Origin: Candidatus Dojkabacteria bacterium
GTDB taxonomy: Bacteria; Patescibacteriota; Dojkabacteria; J137
Length of the DNA: 40,363 bases
Direction: 5' to 3'
Assembly (NCBI GenBank): GCA_025993875.1
Contig: JAMQHH010000016.1
Location: 1-40,363 of the forward strand
Shown: positions 25,464 to 35,167 of the stretch, one piece after another
How positions within the stretch are numbered: position 1 is the first letter of the stretch
Layout of the letters: every line of letters begins with the position of its first letter
The notes under the pieces: model-generated
Database searches by the model: none
What the model saw: the letters and a program-made list of their open reading frames with translations, nothing else
What the model was told of the DNA's origin: nothing
Program-made: the position numbers and the translations under genes

Positions 25464-26765
25464 TTGTAACTTTAGGGTAATGGCAATTAAAATAATAAAC
25501 TGTAAAATATTTACAACTCCGCTTTCGTTAACAACACTTCTAAAAATCCAAAGCAAGGTTATAAGGGAAAAGTAAATGGTAATCTTACTGTAAAAAAGCT
25601 TTTGAATATTTTGGAAAATGTACGCAATAAATGTAAAAAAGATTATTATCCCCAATACTCCATTTTGCGATAGCACATCTAAAAAAACGTTATGAGCTCT
25701 ATCTACACGGTTTAAGCTTAAAAAACCGAAATCGACAAAAACAAGTCGTAGCGTATCAAAACCGTAGCCAAAAATAAAGTTACCAATAGGTATGGCGCCT
25801 CCCAAAAAGATTTTTAGAATCGAGTCCCATATCTCCGGCCTAAGTTTAAATCCTTCTAAAAATTCAATCTCGGCAGTATAGCGAAAAAGAAAAATAAACA
25901 AGATAACAGTAACCACAGTTAGAACACATAAACTTGCCGTAAATGCTTTTGGTTTTTTAAATCTAACCAAAACCTCGTAAAAAATTAGTAAAAGAGCTCC
26001 TAAGGCAGCCGAAATTATTCCCCAATAAGAGAGAGAAAATATTAACGGTATTAGGCTTAACACAATTAATATAAAATAAAGAACTTTACCTGAGATCTTT
26101 GATTTAATAAAAAAATAGATAGAAAAAAATAGTCCAATAATTATGTAACCCGAAAAAAAATTTGATTGACCAAAGCTCCCGTTAATGTAAAGCCCTTTCC
26201 CAAAAAGTTCATTTTGGTTGTTTTGAAAAAAATAGTAAACCTGGTTAAAAGCTATAATTGCCTGTATTGCACAACCTAAAATAAATGATTTGGCAATAAG
26301 TGTAGCTTTATCTTTTGTAAAAAGACTAAATGTTAAATATCCAAAAACAATCAGAGTAAAATAAAATATAACACCCTGGTCCCTAAAAGAATTCCCATTA
26401 ATTGCAGTTTGGCGGTATAGTTCGGGCAAAAAAATAATTGTTGCCAATAGACTCGCCACTAAAAGTCCCGTTATTATAGTGCTTTTGTTAAGTGCAAGAG
26501 GATTGAGACTTTTTAAATTATATAAAATGGCCGGAACAATATATGCTATGGATATTAAAATTGCCCCCCATAATATAAAAGAAACTTTAGGCAGCTCGTA
26601 ACCAATGCCTGAGGAACTAAAAAATTTAAAAATAAAAGAAAAAAGATTAAACGATGTCGCGGTAAAATCTTTAATATTACTCGATAATATAAGTGGAGAA
26701 ACAACAATGAGCATTGCAATCAACGAAGGAAAAATTTCTCGATAAAGCTGTAAGTATCTTTTCAT
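25434..26765 (-). CDS. O-antigen ligase / Wzy-like multi-pass membrane protein
   Basis: 443 residues, about a dozen membrane helices and a polar segment near residue 300-360 containing RAHNVFLDVLSQNGVLGI, the signature of the Wzy/WaaL (PF04932) family (R-x-HNxxL-x(3,6)-xxGxxG). Such proteins polymerise or ligate surface glycans; in a bacterium of this kind it may link oligosaccharides to lipids or glycosylate surface proteins (as in pilin O-ligases). The start is set at the Met at 26765 because it begins 1 base after the cupin stop at 26767; an upstream ATG at 26789 would overlap the cupin gene. Co-transcribed with the cupin gene. Confidence 0.85.
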   Translation of the reverse strand: MKRYLQLYREIFPSLIAMLIVVSPLILSSNIKDFTATSFNLFSFIFKFFSSSGIGYELPKVSFILWGAILISIAYIVPAILYNLKSLNPLALNKSTIITGLLVASLLATIIFLPELYRQTAINGNSFRDQGVIFYFTLIVFGYLTFSLFTKDKATLIAKSFILGCAIQAIIAFNQVYYFFQNNQNELFGKGLYINGSFGQSNFFSGYIIIGLFFSIYFFIKSKISGKVLYFILIVLSLIPLIFSLSYWGIISAALGALLLIFYEVLVRFKKPKAFTASLCVLTVVTVILFIFLFRYTAEIEFLEGFKLRPEIWDSILKIFLGGAIPIGNFIFGYGFDTLRLVFVDFGFLSLNRVDRAHNVFLDVLSQNGVLGIIIFFTFIAYIFQNIQKLFYSKITIYFSLITLLWIFRSVVNESGVVNILQFIILIAITLKLQSHPFDRIDT

Positions 26766-26766
26766 T

Positions 26767-27186
26767 CTACAGCCCTTCGTTAGGAGCACTCTCAGTTGTT
26801 AACCCGTCAAAGTCAGGGCTGCTTTGCTCTGCCTCCTCTTTGGTTAATCTCGTTACACCATTCTTGTGGTGCGGGGGAGAATAAATTGTATAAAGCTTTA
26901 GATCAAACTGAGTAGAGGAATTGATCACATTGTGTTTTGCTCCTGCTGGCACAACTATTGCTGACCCATCCTTTACTGGATATTCATTTCCGTCAATTAT
27001 CACCTTGCCCTCTCCTTTTTCAAATCTAAAAAACTGATCGTTATCTTGGTGAGTTTCTAAACCGATTTCTTCACCCGGCTTTAAACTCATTAAAACAAGC
27101 TGAGAATGCCTACCTGTATATAAAACCTTTCTAAAATTCTGGTTTTGAAGAGTAAGCTCTTCAATCTCTCCGAAAAATCCTTTCAT
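26767..27186 (-). CDS. Single-domain cupin protein
   Basis: 139 residues, small beta-barrel. Cupin motif 1 is THQDNDQFFRFEKGEG (45-60) with His46 and motif 2 is VPAGAKHNVIN (79-89) with His85; Asp/Gln residues probably complete the metal site. These short cupins are often mannose-6-phosphate isomerase- or sugar-binding-like. The gene is upstream of, and nearly abutting, the O-antigen-ligase-like gene, so a part in nucleotide-sugar or glycan metabolism is plausible. A weak promoter lies in the 26 AT-rich bases upstream. Confidence 0.85.
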   Translation of the reverse strand: MKGFFGEIEELTLQNQNFRKVLYTGRHSQLVLMSLKPGEEIGLETHQDNDQFFRFEKGEGKVIIDGNEYPVKDGSAIVVPAGAKHNVINSSTQFDLKLYTIYSPPHHKNGVTRLTKEEAEQSSPDFDGLTTESAPNEGL

Positions 27187-27212
27187 ATAAATAGTAATAA
27201 GAATTAATTAAT

Positions 27213-27629
27213 TTAATATTTTGATTTTAAAAATTCGATTGTTGCACTCATAATTTTTTTTAACTGTTCTAGGTTAATATCGGAAAGTTTTTTAACATAT
27301 ATGCATACTTTCCCCATTTTAAACTTTCCAAGGTTTTTGAGTAAAGGCAGGTGCTCTTTTAGACCTGTAAACACGTAAAGAGACAATGCTTGTTTTCGTG
27401 GAGAAAACCCAAGTATCGGCGCATCTCCCTCGTGTCCACTGTCGTACTTGTAATGATACATACCAAACCCAATAATGCTTGAACCCCACATTACAGGTTT
27501 AAAACCGGTAATCTCCTGCATTAATTTTACAAGCGCAAAACTATCTCTTCGCTTTGCTTCCGAATCTGCAAAGTCGTTAATAAAATCGGCTACATTAACT
27601 TCGGTAGGAGCTGTTTTATTCTTAGTCAT
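27213..27629 (-). CDS. DUF1801 (YdhG-like) domain protein
   Basis: 138 residues. FINDFADSEAKRRDSFALVKLMQEITG then MWGSSIIGFGMYHYKYDSG and GFSPRKQALSLYV (in order) are the family signature. The fold is distantly similar to iron-chaperone/YdhG proteins; no biochemical role is settled. A perfect TATAAT lies 5 bases upstream of the ATG, fitting a leaderless mRNA. Confidence 0.88.
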   Translation of the reverse strand: MTKNKTAPTEVNVADFINDFADSEAKRRDSFALVKLMQEITGFKPVMWGSSIIGFGMYHYKYDSGHEGDAPILGFSPRKQALSLYVFTGLKEHLPLLKNLGKFKMGKVCIYVKKLSDINLEQLKKIMSATIEFLKSKY

Positions 27630-27634
27630 AAAAA

Positions 27635-27640
27635 ATTATA
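27635..27640 (-). promoter_or_regulatory. -10 box of the DUF1801 gene, leaderless geometry
   Basis: TATAAT on the minus strand with only 5 bases to the ATG (27629). Transcription starting 6-7 bases after the box begins on the start codon. No strong -35. Confidence 0.5.
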
Positions 27641-27964
27641 ACTGTATAAATTTTATAATTAAACAACCATACTTGTTAAGAGAAAAATTTTTAAAAACCT
27701 TTTCGCTTTCAACTCCCTGGATTAATGGCAAACCAACTAACATCTTTGCAATTAAGTTACTTGCAGGCGCAACGCGGCATGGTAATTTAACTTTACAGAA
27801 GACATTTGTAATATCGATCTGATAGGAGCTCAACTCAACAAAATCTGTAAAGCATGCAAGGCAATAATAAAGGGGTTCTCATGGAGGTGGGCCGGATTGC
27901 GCAGTATGTCTAAATAATGATGGGAGTAGAGCAGATAGAGCGGTTATATTCAGTAAGACTGCTA
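27641..27964. other. Unassigned stretch between the DUF1801 gene and the giant adhesin gene
   Basis: About 320 bases. Part of it (27850-27964) is noticeably richer in G than its surroundings and carries short open frames on both strands. The minus frame runs to a TGA at about 27894 and again ends at about 27636, with a segment PASNLIAKMLVGLPLIQGVE that looks protein-like but has no start codon. I cannot assign a family and see no tRNA cloverleaf. It could hold a decayed gene or a small RNA. No terminator of the giant gene is evident. Confidence 0.3.
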
Positions 27965-30900
27965 CTAATTGTTAAGAAAAAATTTATTTACCTCTTGGTT
28001 AATGCTTTCGGAAGATTGATTTTCTGGCAGATTCTCAGATAAATATACATTTGAAACAACCCCTTTGTTTGTAATATCTACCTCTGCAATTTTTAGCAAC
28101 CCTTTTTCGACAACTTTATTTTTTAGTTGATCCAGTCTGTATCCTTGTTTCCAGCAATTAATAAAGTGAGTTCCATTGGCGGCATTAAAGCGTATTGAAC
28201 CATCTTTACCTGATATTTTTACGTCTACAATGTCAAATTTTCTGTTATACAACCTTGCCACAACTCCCTGTATGCCTGATTGGTCGACAGCTTTAATAAC
28301 TCTGCCTTCTTTTATTCTCCCCATATTAAGAAAAACGGGAATATTTAGTGCAATAATAAAAATGTACAACAATAAAAGCAATAGATTAATAGTAGAAAAG
28401 GATACAAGCGTTGATGAAACTGTATAACCAAATCCAAATAAAATGAGTATACCTAGGACAATCTTAATAAAATTAAATATCTCTGTTTTGGAATAGTAAG
28501 ATAATTTTTTAAATCTACTAAATAAAGAGATATTTTCTAGTTTTGTTAACGCAATATCGGATATTATTGCTCCGTTAGTTACATTAATCGCCGTTTCGAA
28601 AGGAAAATACCCGCCAGAGGAAACTTCGAGTTTGTAACTTCCGTTATTTAACACTTTTATAAAATACTTTCCCTCAGTGTCGGACACAGATTTATAAATC
28701 TCATTTGAGTTTGCTAAATTTTTTGCAACAATGTTTGCAAAAGGTACTGGTTTATTTTGAGATAAATCGACTATAATTCCCCAGTATTTTCTTTTTCGTG
28801 GAATTAAAAGACCCAGCACCATTAAACCTTTTAAAAACTGGTGGCCGCCACTAGATAAAGCTATTCCTGTTATAGCACTTAATGAAACAGCAACCAAAAT
28901 TGGAGAAGCAGTTACAACAGTATCAATAACAGTAAGAGTAGTTGCAGATCTACCGGTTTGTGTTAAAGAAATAGGTATAATAGGAACGTCGTTTAACTCT
29001 GTTGGTACAGGAATATTTAATGTGAATTCCCTGATTTCGGATGCTCCGCTTTGCGAATTATCTGCTTTAACACTAATAATTTGCCATATGTTTTGTCCCG
29101 ATTTAGCATGCAGGTTTGAAAGAGTGTATTGTAAAACACTACTTTCCACTTGCGCTATTTCCCTGCCGTTTACAAGTATTTTGTAACCTGTTACAAGAGG
29201 GTCTGTAGACTCCAGCCATTTGAGTGTAGGAAACGAAGTAACAAATTCAAGGTGCAATGGTGCTACAAGAGTAATCGGAAAACTAAAAGTGAATACTCTG
29301 GTTTCGGAAATACCGCTTTGAAAATTGTTTGCTCTTTTTGCAACAATGTGCCAGGTATAATTTCCGGAGGCAAGGGTGTTTGTTAAAGTATAAGTTGTAG
29401 TTGGGTGAGCAACTGTTGCCAGAAAGGTAGTGTTTAAATATATTTCATATGTTGATATTAAAGCATCGGTAGATGCCTGCCACTCAAGAACGGGAGAATT
29501 TGTGAGTGCTACATTATTATTTGGTGAAATTAATGTTATTGGAAAAGAGAAATCACTTACTGCAAAAATGCTTGTTGCCGATATAGCGCTTTGAGAGTGA
29601 TTTAGTCTTTTGGCTACAACGTACCATGTATAATTACCCGGAGCCAGATCTGTTGTTAATGAGTATGCTGTAACAGGGTGGGAAACAGAGGCTAAATGAT
29701 TCCCGTTTAAATATATGTCGTACGAACCTATCCATGGGTCTGTCGATGCAGTCCAAGATAGAGTAGGGAGGTTTACCGATACAGTTGCCCCGTTTACAGG
29801 AGCAGTTAAAGTAATTGGGTAAGGTGCATCAGGTGTGGTGATTGGATCAAAAACAATTTGTACCGGATTTGAAAAAATGCTAGCAACATAGGCAGCTTCT
29901 AAATATGAAGTTCTCCCGTTTGCAATTCCATCCGGTCCATTTACACCTCCTCCCGAGTAGCTGCCGGCTCCGTCGTCAAACCCTAGAAAAGATACATTAT
30001 CTTCAACAAGTGTAGTATCTACAGTTATTATCCACTGTGAACCATTCCAAACTGGGTTTGCATCTACCATTTCCAGCTCTATTGCCGTTCCGCCTCCTAA
30101 GCTATTGGTGGCATAATCGCGTGTTGCAGCTGGATTATAGGCCCACTGGTGAGCCCTATCAGTAAGAGTTTGAGGCTGACTTGTAGAGTTTCCGTCTGTG
30201 GTAAAAGTCTCAGCTTGCGCTATATGGTTTTGGTCAATTTTGTATGTAGAATAGTAGGTTTTCGTACCTGTCTGGTTAATAATGTACTCTACAAATGATC
30301 CGCGTAAAAGCGCCCAACTGTAAACCCCTAATGGTAATGGATTTAATCCAAATACTGCAGATTTGTTTAGTTCTCCACTGGTTGCGCCCGAAGCTGGGCA
30401 ATATCCTGCAGAAGAACAGTCCTGTTTAAAATTCCCTAATGTCTGCACCCTGGACGATGGATCTAGACTTTGTTGAACAATATTTGTAGATGGAATACTT
30501 AGACTTATAAATTCGTCTGCTAGGTCAGTTCTTCTAATGTTTCCCGAAAAAAGTTCAAAAAAACCGCTCCAGCTTTGAACAATATTTTCGTTATTTCCAT
30601 TTCCTGTACTAAAATCATTATCATTAAAAAGTGTCGATTCGTTTGCCGGCAGCGAATCAATACTGATAATACCACCCCAGCCGTTATCAGAAATACAATT
30701 AGCTTCCAATCCATTGCAGAGCGATCCAGTTAAAGTAGTCGTTCCACCAATTAAAAGTCTCGATGGACTTACATCAAACATATAAATATTTGGGTCAAGA
30801 TGGTACCCAAAACTAAACACCCCATATTGGTTGTTGCCCTTAATAGTGTTTCCATACAACTGACTAACTGCTGTAAATGTTCCTATCCCGTTTTTTAAAT

Positions 30901-33900
30901 TCCCTCCAAGGGGAAGTCCGGCAATTACCCTTCCCGTTCCTGCTCCAATGATATTATTACGAATTATTGGCCAGTTTGTGGAAGAATCCGCAACAACACC
31001 AAACCCGGGGTGATTTAAAATTAAAATACCGTCACCTTTGTTATCTGATATATCGTTATCTTCTACCACAAGCTGATTAGAATGTAGTAAGGCTTGAAAC
31101 TGTATTCCACCATATGAAGTAAAATATCCGTAGGCATTTTCACTCTCTTCTTGGTTATTAAACCTAATTAGATTTCCCGAAACAAGAAAATTTCCGGTAA
31201 CGGTTGTCTGAGAAGTTTGAAAAACTATTCCTCCCCTTTTATTTCCAAAATTTACGGTTCCTTCTTCGTTGGAACCAATAATATTTCCCTTTATCTCAAT
31301 ATCGTCCCAGACTGTAGAAAGCCCTGTGGCATTTAAAAAGTGCACTCCTCTAAGACCATTAGAAATAACATTGCCATCGTCAGGATTGCTTCCCCCAATA
31401 TATATGTTGGTACAGCTTCCCGGACAACTAATATAAATATTGACTCCTGCGTTTTCTCTCGCAATAGAGCCGGTGTTATCCAGTCCAAAGTAATTTCCTT
31501 TTATCGTTAAATTGTCGAGGCTAGAGGAATCAGTACCGGTAAAAGATATTGCAACATCTAAATCGCCAAATATATTTCTACCTGCCAAGCTCCCATCCCC
31601 AATGCTAATATCCGAAATGGATAGAGCGTTTTGCGTAAAGGATATGCCTGCATCTTCATTGACTCCCGGAGAAATGGATACTGGGGCGAATGCAGTATTT
31701 AGCCCGAAAACATTTCCCAAAATGGTAGTATTAGAAGCATCTGCATCAAAAAATATACATCCCGCACTGATACCTCCAGCACAAAAGTTTTCGGAAATTT
31801 CCATCCCTCCAAGAGGTCCGGTCAATGTAATTCCACTTCCAAGCGATATTGTTGAAGAGGTGAGCCCATCTGCAACAAGTCCAAAAGTATTGCCATTAAC
31901 AACAAAATTGGAAAAATTTGAATCAATACCCGAATTGTTTGCTACATTGATACCAGAGGAAGAACAATTAGAACAAACCAGCCCGCTTATCACATTGTCC
32001 GGGCCAATATTAATATTTGATGCCTGATTCGCAGATATCAAAATTGCAAAACTAATATTATCTGATCTTTCGAGCAGCCCTGTTGGGTCTAGTCCAAAAT
32101 AGTTATGGGAAATGGTTAAATCACTTATGGAATCTGTGGACACTATGCCAAGAAAAGTAGAGTTTTCCCCGGTAGCATTACCCGCAAAAATATTCATCTC
32201 GCCTATAACCGATCCTCCGATTTCCAGCTGAGAAATGTTGTTAAATGTTGGTGCGGGGTTCGAGCCGAATCCTGTTCCTGCTTGACCAAGTCTGTTGAGA
32301 CCAAAGTAATTTCCCTTTATCTCACTGGCTAACACATACGATTCAGGAGTTGAGTCTAGCCTTAGGCAAAAAGGTTGTCCTATTATGTTATTCAACAAAT
32401 GAAAATTAGAAATAGTCACACCAGCTGTTCCTTCGTAAGTTATGCAACCAGGTCTTGTAGAAGATGCATTGTTTTCAAAATACTTAAATCCGATTCCCCT
32501 TGGGTCCAATGCAATGTAATTTTCTAAAACCCAAACATGACTAATATTAACTCCAGACGGAATCCAGATTGCAGAGTGAGAATTGTTTAGAGCAAAACCT
32601 TTAATGGTTGTGTTATCAGCTCCATTTAAATTAAATATTGGAATTCCTGGCGTAAAAATGCTCACTTCAATTTCAGGACCGTCAATATTAAAATCACCAA
32701 CATTTATTGTCTGGGTAGATCCATCAATATTTACTGATTCTGAAATTGCATCAAAGCCCGAACTTTCTATTGTCCAATAATCATCGCCACCTGTACCGTC
32801 GCCGGAACCTGGGGTAGTGGGATCATCATAGTCCCTATAGCCCGGATCAAGTTGGGGAATATTAAAGTAAATGTTATCACTGCCAATAAGTGTGTTGGCT
32901 TCATTAATGGCAGCTTTTAGCGTACATGTTGCTATGGAGGTGGCACATAAACCATCACCCGGGGTATCGTCGGCTTCATCTCCTGTAGAATCCACTGTAA
33001 AGGTAGAATTTTCCATAACCTGAGATCGCACTTTTTTAATAACTGCCCCGTCTTTATCTAAAAGTTCAATTTCGGCGTAAACATACCCCCCTGGCCTATT
33101 TTGCGATCTTAAAATAAATACTGTTTCTCCTCTTACATTATTTTTAATCTCTGCTTCGCCAATAAATTCACCTGAATCGTAATAGATCTTTACAGAAAAT
33201 CTATGGAGTAATTCATCAATAATTATCTGGGATGTTTTTCCGTAAACAACCTTGTTGCCGTTTGCAAACGATGCCTGAAAAATTACAGGAAAAGGAATGT
33301 CTATAGCACTATCGGCTAAATCTATCTCTGTTATAAACGAAACTGGTGTTTCGGCAAATTGTTCATACGATACCGGCTCTTCTAAATTAAAGACTTCAAC
33401 TTTTTGTTTTTCTTTTTCTACTACTGTCGGATCTTCTACTGCATAAACAACCTGTAATTCTCGTTCAATTAACAAAGAGGATAGTGATGTGGGTGTTTTC
33501 CCATCGGAATTTAAGAATGCTTTTACATAAAGAGTGTTGCCTCCAATAATTGTGCCTAGCTCGTTCATTTTTTCCGAGACAGTTTTTGCTAAATTTGAGC
33601 TTGCCCAGCCAGATTCGGTTTTCTCCCATCCACTTAACCCGTAATAATACCAATGTGTTTTATCGGGAGAAAATTGGTATGTCACTGTTGAAAGTGGAGA
33701 TTGATTTGTTTCGATAGTTAGATTATTTAAGCTAGTGTAAGTACTATCTAGTATTCCTGCAAGTGAGGAAAATATAATAGGTTCTGTAAAAATAACATAG
33801 GGGCTTGTAGTAGTGTAGCCTTTAGAAACAAGCTCAATAGATTTACCTTCAACACTACCGCTTATAGGCACTTCTTGTTCTGTTGGGATCACAGTTACTT

Positions 33901-34942
33901 CCGGGCTTGTTTCAATAATATTATCGGGTAACGAAGAACTCTCAATCTGTTCTTCTGAACTTTCAATTTCTAGAGCTTCATTTGATAAATTTTCTATTAT
34001 TTCTGCAGGTTCAGAGGGATTGAGATCTGTATTTAATAAATTTTCTAATCCGAATAATTCCTCCGACGGTATTTCTTTGTCTAAACTATCTAATTCTAAA
34101 ATTTCCTGTGGATCAAACTGTTCCTTTAACTGAAGTTTTCCATCGACTATTTCGATTAGGGCAGAATCAAATTCACTTTTTTCCAAATCGATATAAACTT
34201 CCCGGGAAAAATCTGCAAATACGCTTTCTATTCTTACATTGTTAAATATTACAATGCCTCCGGCAATAAAAAGAGCAACCTGGCATATCAGAATAAAAAC
34301 ACCAGCAATTAGTGCAACCAAAGTAGGATATACTTGAACGCGAAATTTTTTAAGATCTTCTTCGGATTGAGCTATATTGGCATCTTTTCCTTTATGTGTA
34401 GTTACCAATAAAATTGCCAAATTTAAACTACTAACGATCTCATTTAATATCCATGGGAAAAACAGAAAAACCTTGTTTAAAAAAGTTTTTCCCATTCTCC
34501 ATCTAATAATATCTCTCTTGTTAGACAAGTTTAGCAAAGTTGTTCTAAAAAAAAGTTTATATTTCGAACCAATAGTTAACAATCCTGCTTGCTTTCCCAT
34601 GCAGGATAGAAATTTATTTAAAAATCCCGAGTCTTTTTTTTCAATGATAGAAAAATTTTGAGAAAATTGGGTTTTTATATTATAAGAGCCATCGGTGAGC
34701 ACAATAACTTTTCGGCTGTTTAGCCTTTGACTGCTTATAATAAAATCAAGAACCTCGCGGCCACTGTATTTAGGAAGGGTTGCATCAATTACTATAACCT
34801 CTGGGTCGGTGGCAAAAATTAAACCCAGCCCTTGTACACCATCCTGTGCGGTAAAAACTTCTATTCCGGGAAATTGCTCAGCAAGCAAAGACTTAAGAAT
34901 AAACCTTATTGCAAAATTATCATCAATAAGTACTAGTTTCAT
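27965..34942 (-). CDS. Giant receiver-domain surface protein: REC + membrane anchor + CSLREAI beta-helix + FN3-like repeats + two CarboxypepD_reg domains
   Basis: 2325 residues. Residues 1-115 are a response-regulator receiver with acid pocket Asp7/Asp8, phospho-acceptor Asp53 in VIDATLP, Thr83 and Lys102/103, so phosphorylation-competent. A hydrophobic stretch at about 158-180 and a strong transmembrane helix at 208-233 follow, then an acidic Ser/Glu-rich spacer (250-360). A CSLREAI-type module (CTLKAAINEAN, 673-683) leads into a long right-handed beta-helix (about 720-1480) with recurrent GNYFGLD-like turns. Three FN3-like repeats occupy 1700-1798, 1799-1886 and 1887-1978. Then a hydrophobic segment (2012-2048), a carboxypeptidase-regulatory-like domain (2053-2135), two helices (2155-2207) and a second such domain (2210-2300). 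The ectodomain is an adhesin by architecture. No kinase gene is near. The fusion of a cytoplasmic REC to an ectodomain is unusual; the frame is unbroken. Confidence 0.8.
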   Translation of the reverse strand: MKLVLIDDNFAIRFILKSLLAEQFPGIEVFTAQDGVQGLGLIFATDPEVIVIDATLPKYSGREVLDFIISSQRLNSRKVIVLTDGSYNIKTQFSQNFSIIEKKDSGFLNKFLSCMGKQAGLLTIGSKYKLFFRTTLLNLSNKRDIIRWRMGKTFLNKVFLFFPWILNEIVSSLNLAILLVTTHKGKDANIAQSEEDLKKFRVQVYPTLVALIAGVFILICQVALFIAGGIVIFNNVRIESVFADFSREVYIDLEKSEFDSALIEIVDGKLQLKEQFDPQEILELDSLDKEIPSEELFGLENLLNTDLNPSEPAEIIENLSNEALEIESSEEQIESSSLPDNIIETSPEVTVIPTEQEVPISGSVEGKSIELVSKGYTTTSPYVIFTEPIIFSSLAGILDSTYTSLNNLTIETNQSPLSTVTYQFSPDKTHWYYYGLSGWEKTESGWASSNLAKTVSEKMNELGTIIGGNTLYVKAFLNSDGKTPTSLSSLLIERELQVVYAVEDPTVVEKEKQKVEVFNLEEPVSYEQFAETPVSFITEIDLADSAIDIPFPVIFQASFANGNKVVYGKTSQIIIDELLHRFSVKIYYDSGEFIGEAEIKNNVRGETVFILRSQNRPGGYVYAEIELLDKDGAVIKKVRSQVMENSTFTVDSTGDEADDTPGDGLCATSIATCTLKAAINEANTLIGSDNIYFNIPQLDPGYRDYDDPTTPGSGDGTGGDDYWTIESSGFDAISESVNIDGSTQTINVGDFNIDGPEIEVSIFTPGIPIFNLNGADNTTIKGFALNNSHSAIWIPSGVNISHVWVLENYIALDPRGIGFKYFENNASSTRPGCITYEGTAGVTISNFHLLNNIIGQPFCLRLDSTPESYVLASEIKGNYFGLNRLGQAGTGFGSNPAPTFNNISQLEIGGSVIGEMNIFAGNATGENSTFLGIVSTDSISDLTISHNYFGLDPTGLLERSDNISFAILISANQASNINIGPDNVISGLVCSNCSSSGINVANNSGIDSNFSNFVVNGNTFGLVADGLTSSTISLGSGITLTGPLGGMEISENFCAGGISAGCIFFDADASNTTILGNVFGLNTAFAPVSISPGVNEDAGISFTQNALSISDISIGDGSLAGRNIFGDLDVAISFTGTDSSSLDNLTIKGNYFGLDNTGSIARENAGVNIYISCPGSCTNIYIGGSNPDDGNVISNGLRGVHFLNATGLSTVWDDIEIKGNIIGSNEEGTVNFGNKRGGIVFQTSQTTVTGNFLVSGNLIRFNNQEESENAYGYFTSYGGIQFQALLHSNQLVVEDNDISDNKGDGILILNHPGFGVVADSSTNWPIIRNNIIGAGTGRVIAGLPLGGNLKNGIGTFTAVSQLYGNTIKGNNQYGVFSFGYHLDPNIYMFDVSPSRLLIGGTTTLTGSLCNGLEANCISDNGWGGIISIDSLPANESTLFNDNDFSTGNGNNENIVQSWSGFFELFSGNIRRTDLADEFISLSIPSTNIVQQSLDPSSRVQTLGNFKQDCSSAGYCPASGATSGELNKSAVFGLNPLPLGVYSWALLRGSFVEYIINQTGTKTYYSTYKIDQNHIAQAETFTTDGNSTSQPQTLTDRAHQWAYNPAATRDYATNSLGGGTAIELEMVDANPVWNGSQWIITVDTTLVEDNVSFLGFDDGAGSYSGGGVNGPDGIANGRTSYLEAAYVASIFSNPVQIVFDPITTPDAPYPITLTAPVNGATVSVNLPTLSWTASTDPWIGSYDIYLNGNHLASVSHPVTAYSLTTDLAPGNYTWYVVAKRLNHSQSAISATSIFAVSDFSFPITLISPNNNVALTNSPVLEWQASTDALISTYEIYLNTTFLATVAHPTTTYTLTNTLASGNYTWHIVAKRANNFQSGISETRVFTFSFPITLVAPLHLEFVTSFPTLKWLESTDPLVTGYKILVNGREIAQVESSVLQYTLSNLHAKSGQNIWQIISVKADNSQSGASEIREFTLNIPVPTELNDVPIIPISLTQTGRSATTLTVIDTVVTASPILVAVSLSAITGIALSSGGHQFLKGLMVLGLLIPRKRKYWGIIVDLSQNKPVPFANIVAKNLANSNEIYKSVSDTEGKYFIKVLNNGSYKLEVSSGGYFPFETAINVTNGAIISDIALTKLENISLFSRFKKLSYYSKTEIFNFIKIVLGILILFGFGYTVSSTLVSFSTINLLLLLLYIFIIALNIPVFLNMGRIKEGRVIKAVDQSGIQGVVARLYNRKFDIVDVKISGKDGSIRFNAANGTHFINCWKQGYRLDQLKNKVVEKGLLKIAEVDITNKGVVSNVYLSENLPENQSSESINQEVNKFFLNN
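29011..29845 (-). repeat. Three tandem FN3-like repeats inside the giant surface protein
   Basis: Residues 1700-1978 hold three copies of about 88-98 residues. Each begins with PITL, has a W in the B strand (LSW, LEW, LKW), a STD turn, a YxIYLN strand and a NYTWxxVAKR-type strand, and ends in SGISE or similar. Copies 1 and 2 are closest; copy 3 has diverged. This is internal duplication within the coding frame and serves as a stalk. Confidence 0.75.
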
Positions 34943-34999
34943 AATTTTGGTTTAAACGACACACCAAACCTAACGTAAATAAAAACGTTTTCTTAAAAC

Positions 35000-35028
35000 A
35001 GTTTACATTTATGTTATATCCTGTGCAA
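35000..35028 (-). promoter_or_regulatory. Candidate promoter of the giant surface-protein gene
   Basis: Read on the minus strand: TTGCAC (35028-35023) and TAAACT (35005-35000) with a 17-base spacer. Predicted start is near 34993, giving a leader of about 50 bases, longer than for other genes here. The leader contains a small hairpin AACGT...ACGTT (34972-34989). The divergent gene at 35168 shares the region. Confidence 0.4.
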
Positions 35029-35167
35029 GCAACTAATGTGACTTAAAGGTCGAAAATTACAAATTTGGCACTAAATTTTTATCCCATAAAATTTTTTTGC
35101 TTCTTTCTGTTATTTAATTATGGTAGCCTTAAAAAAGTAAAAATTTTGCTTTTATGGGTAGCCAAAC

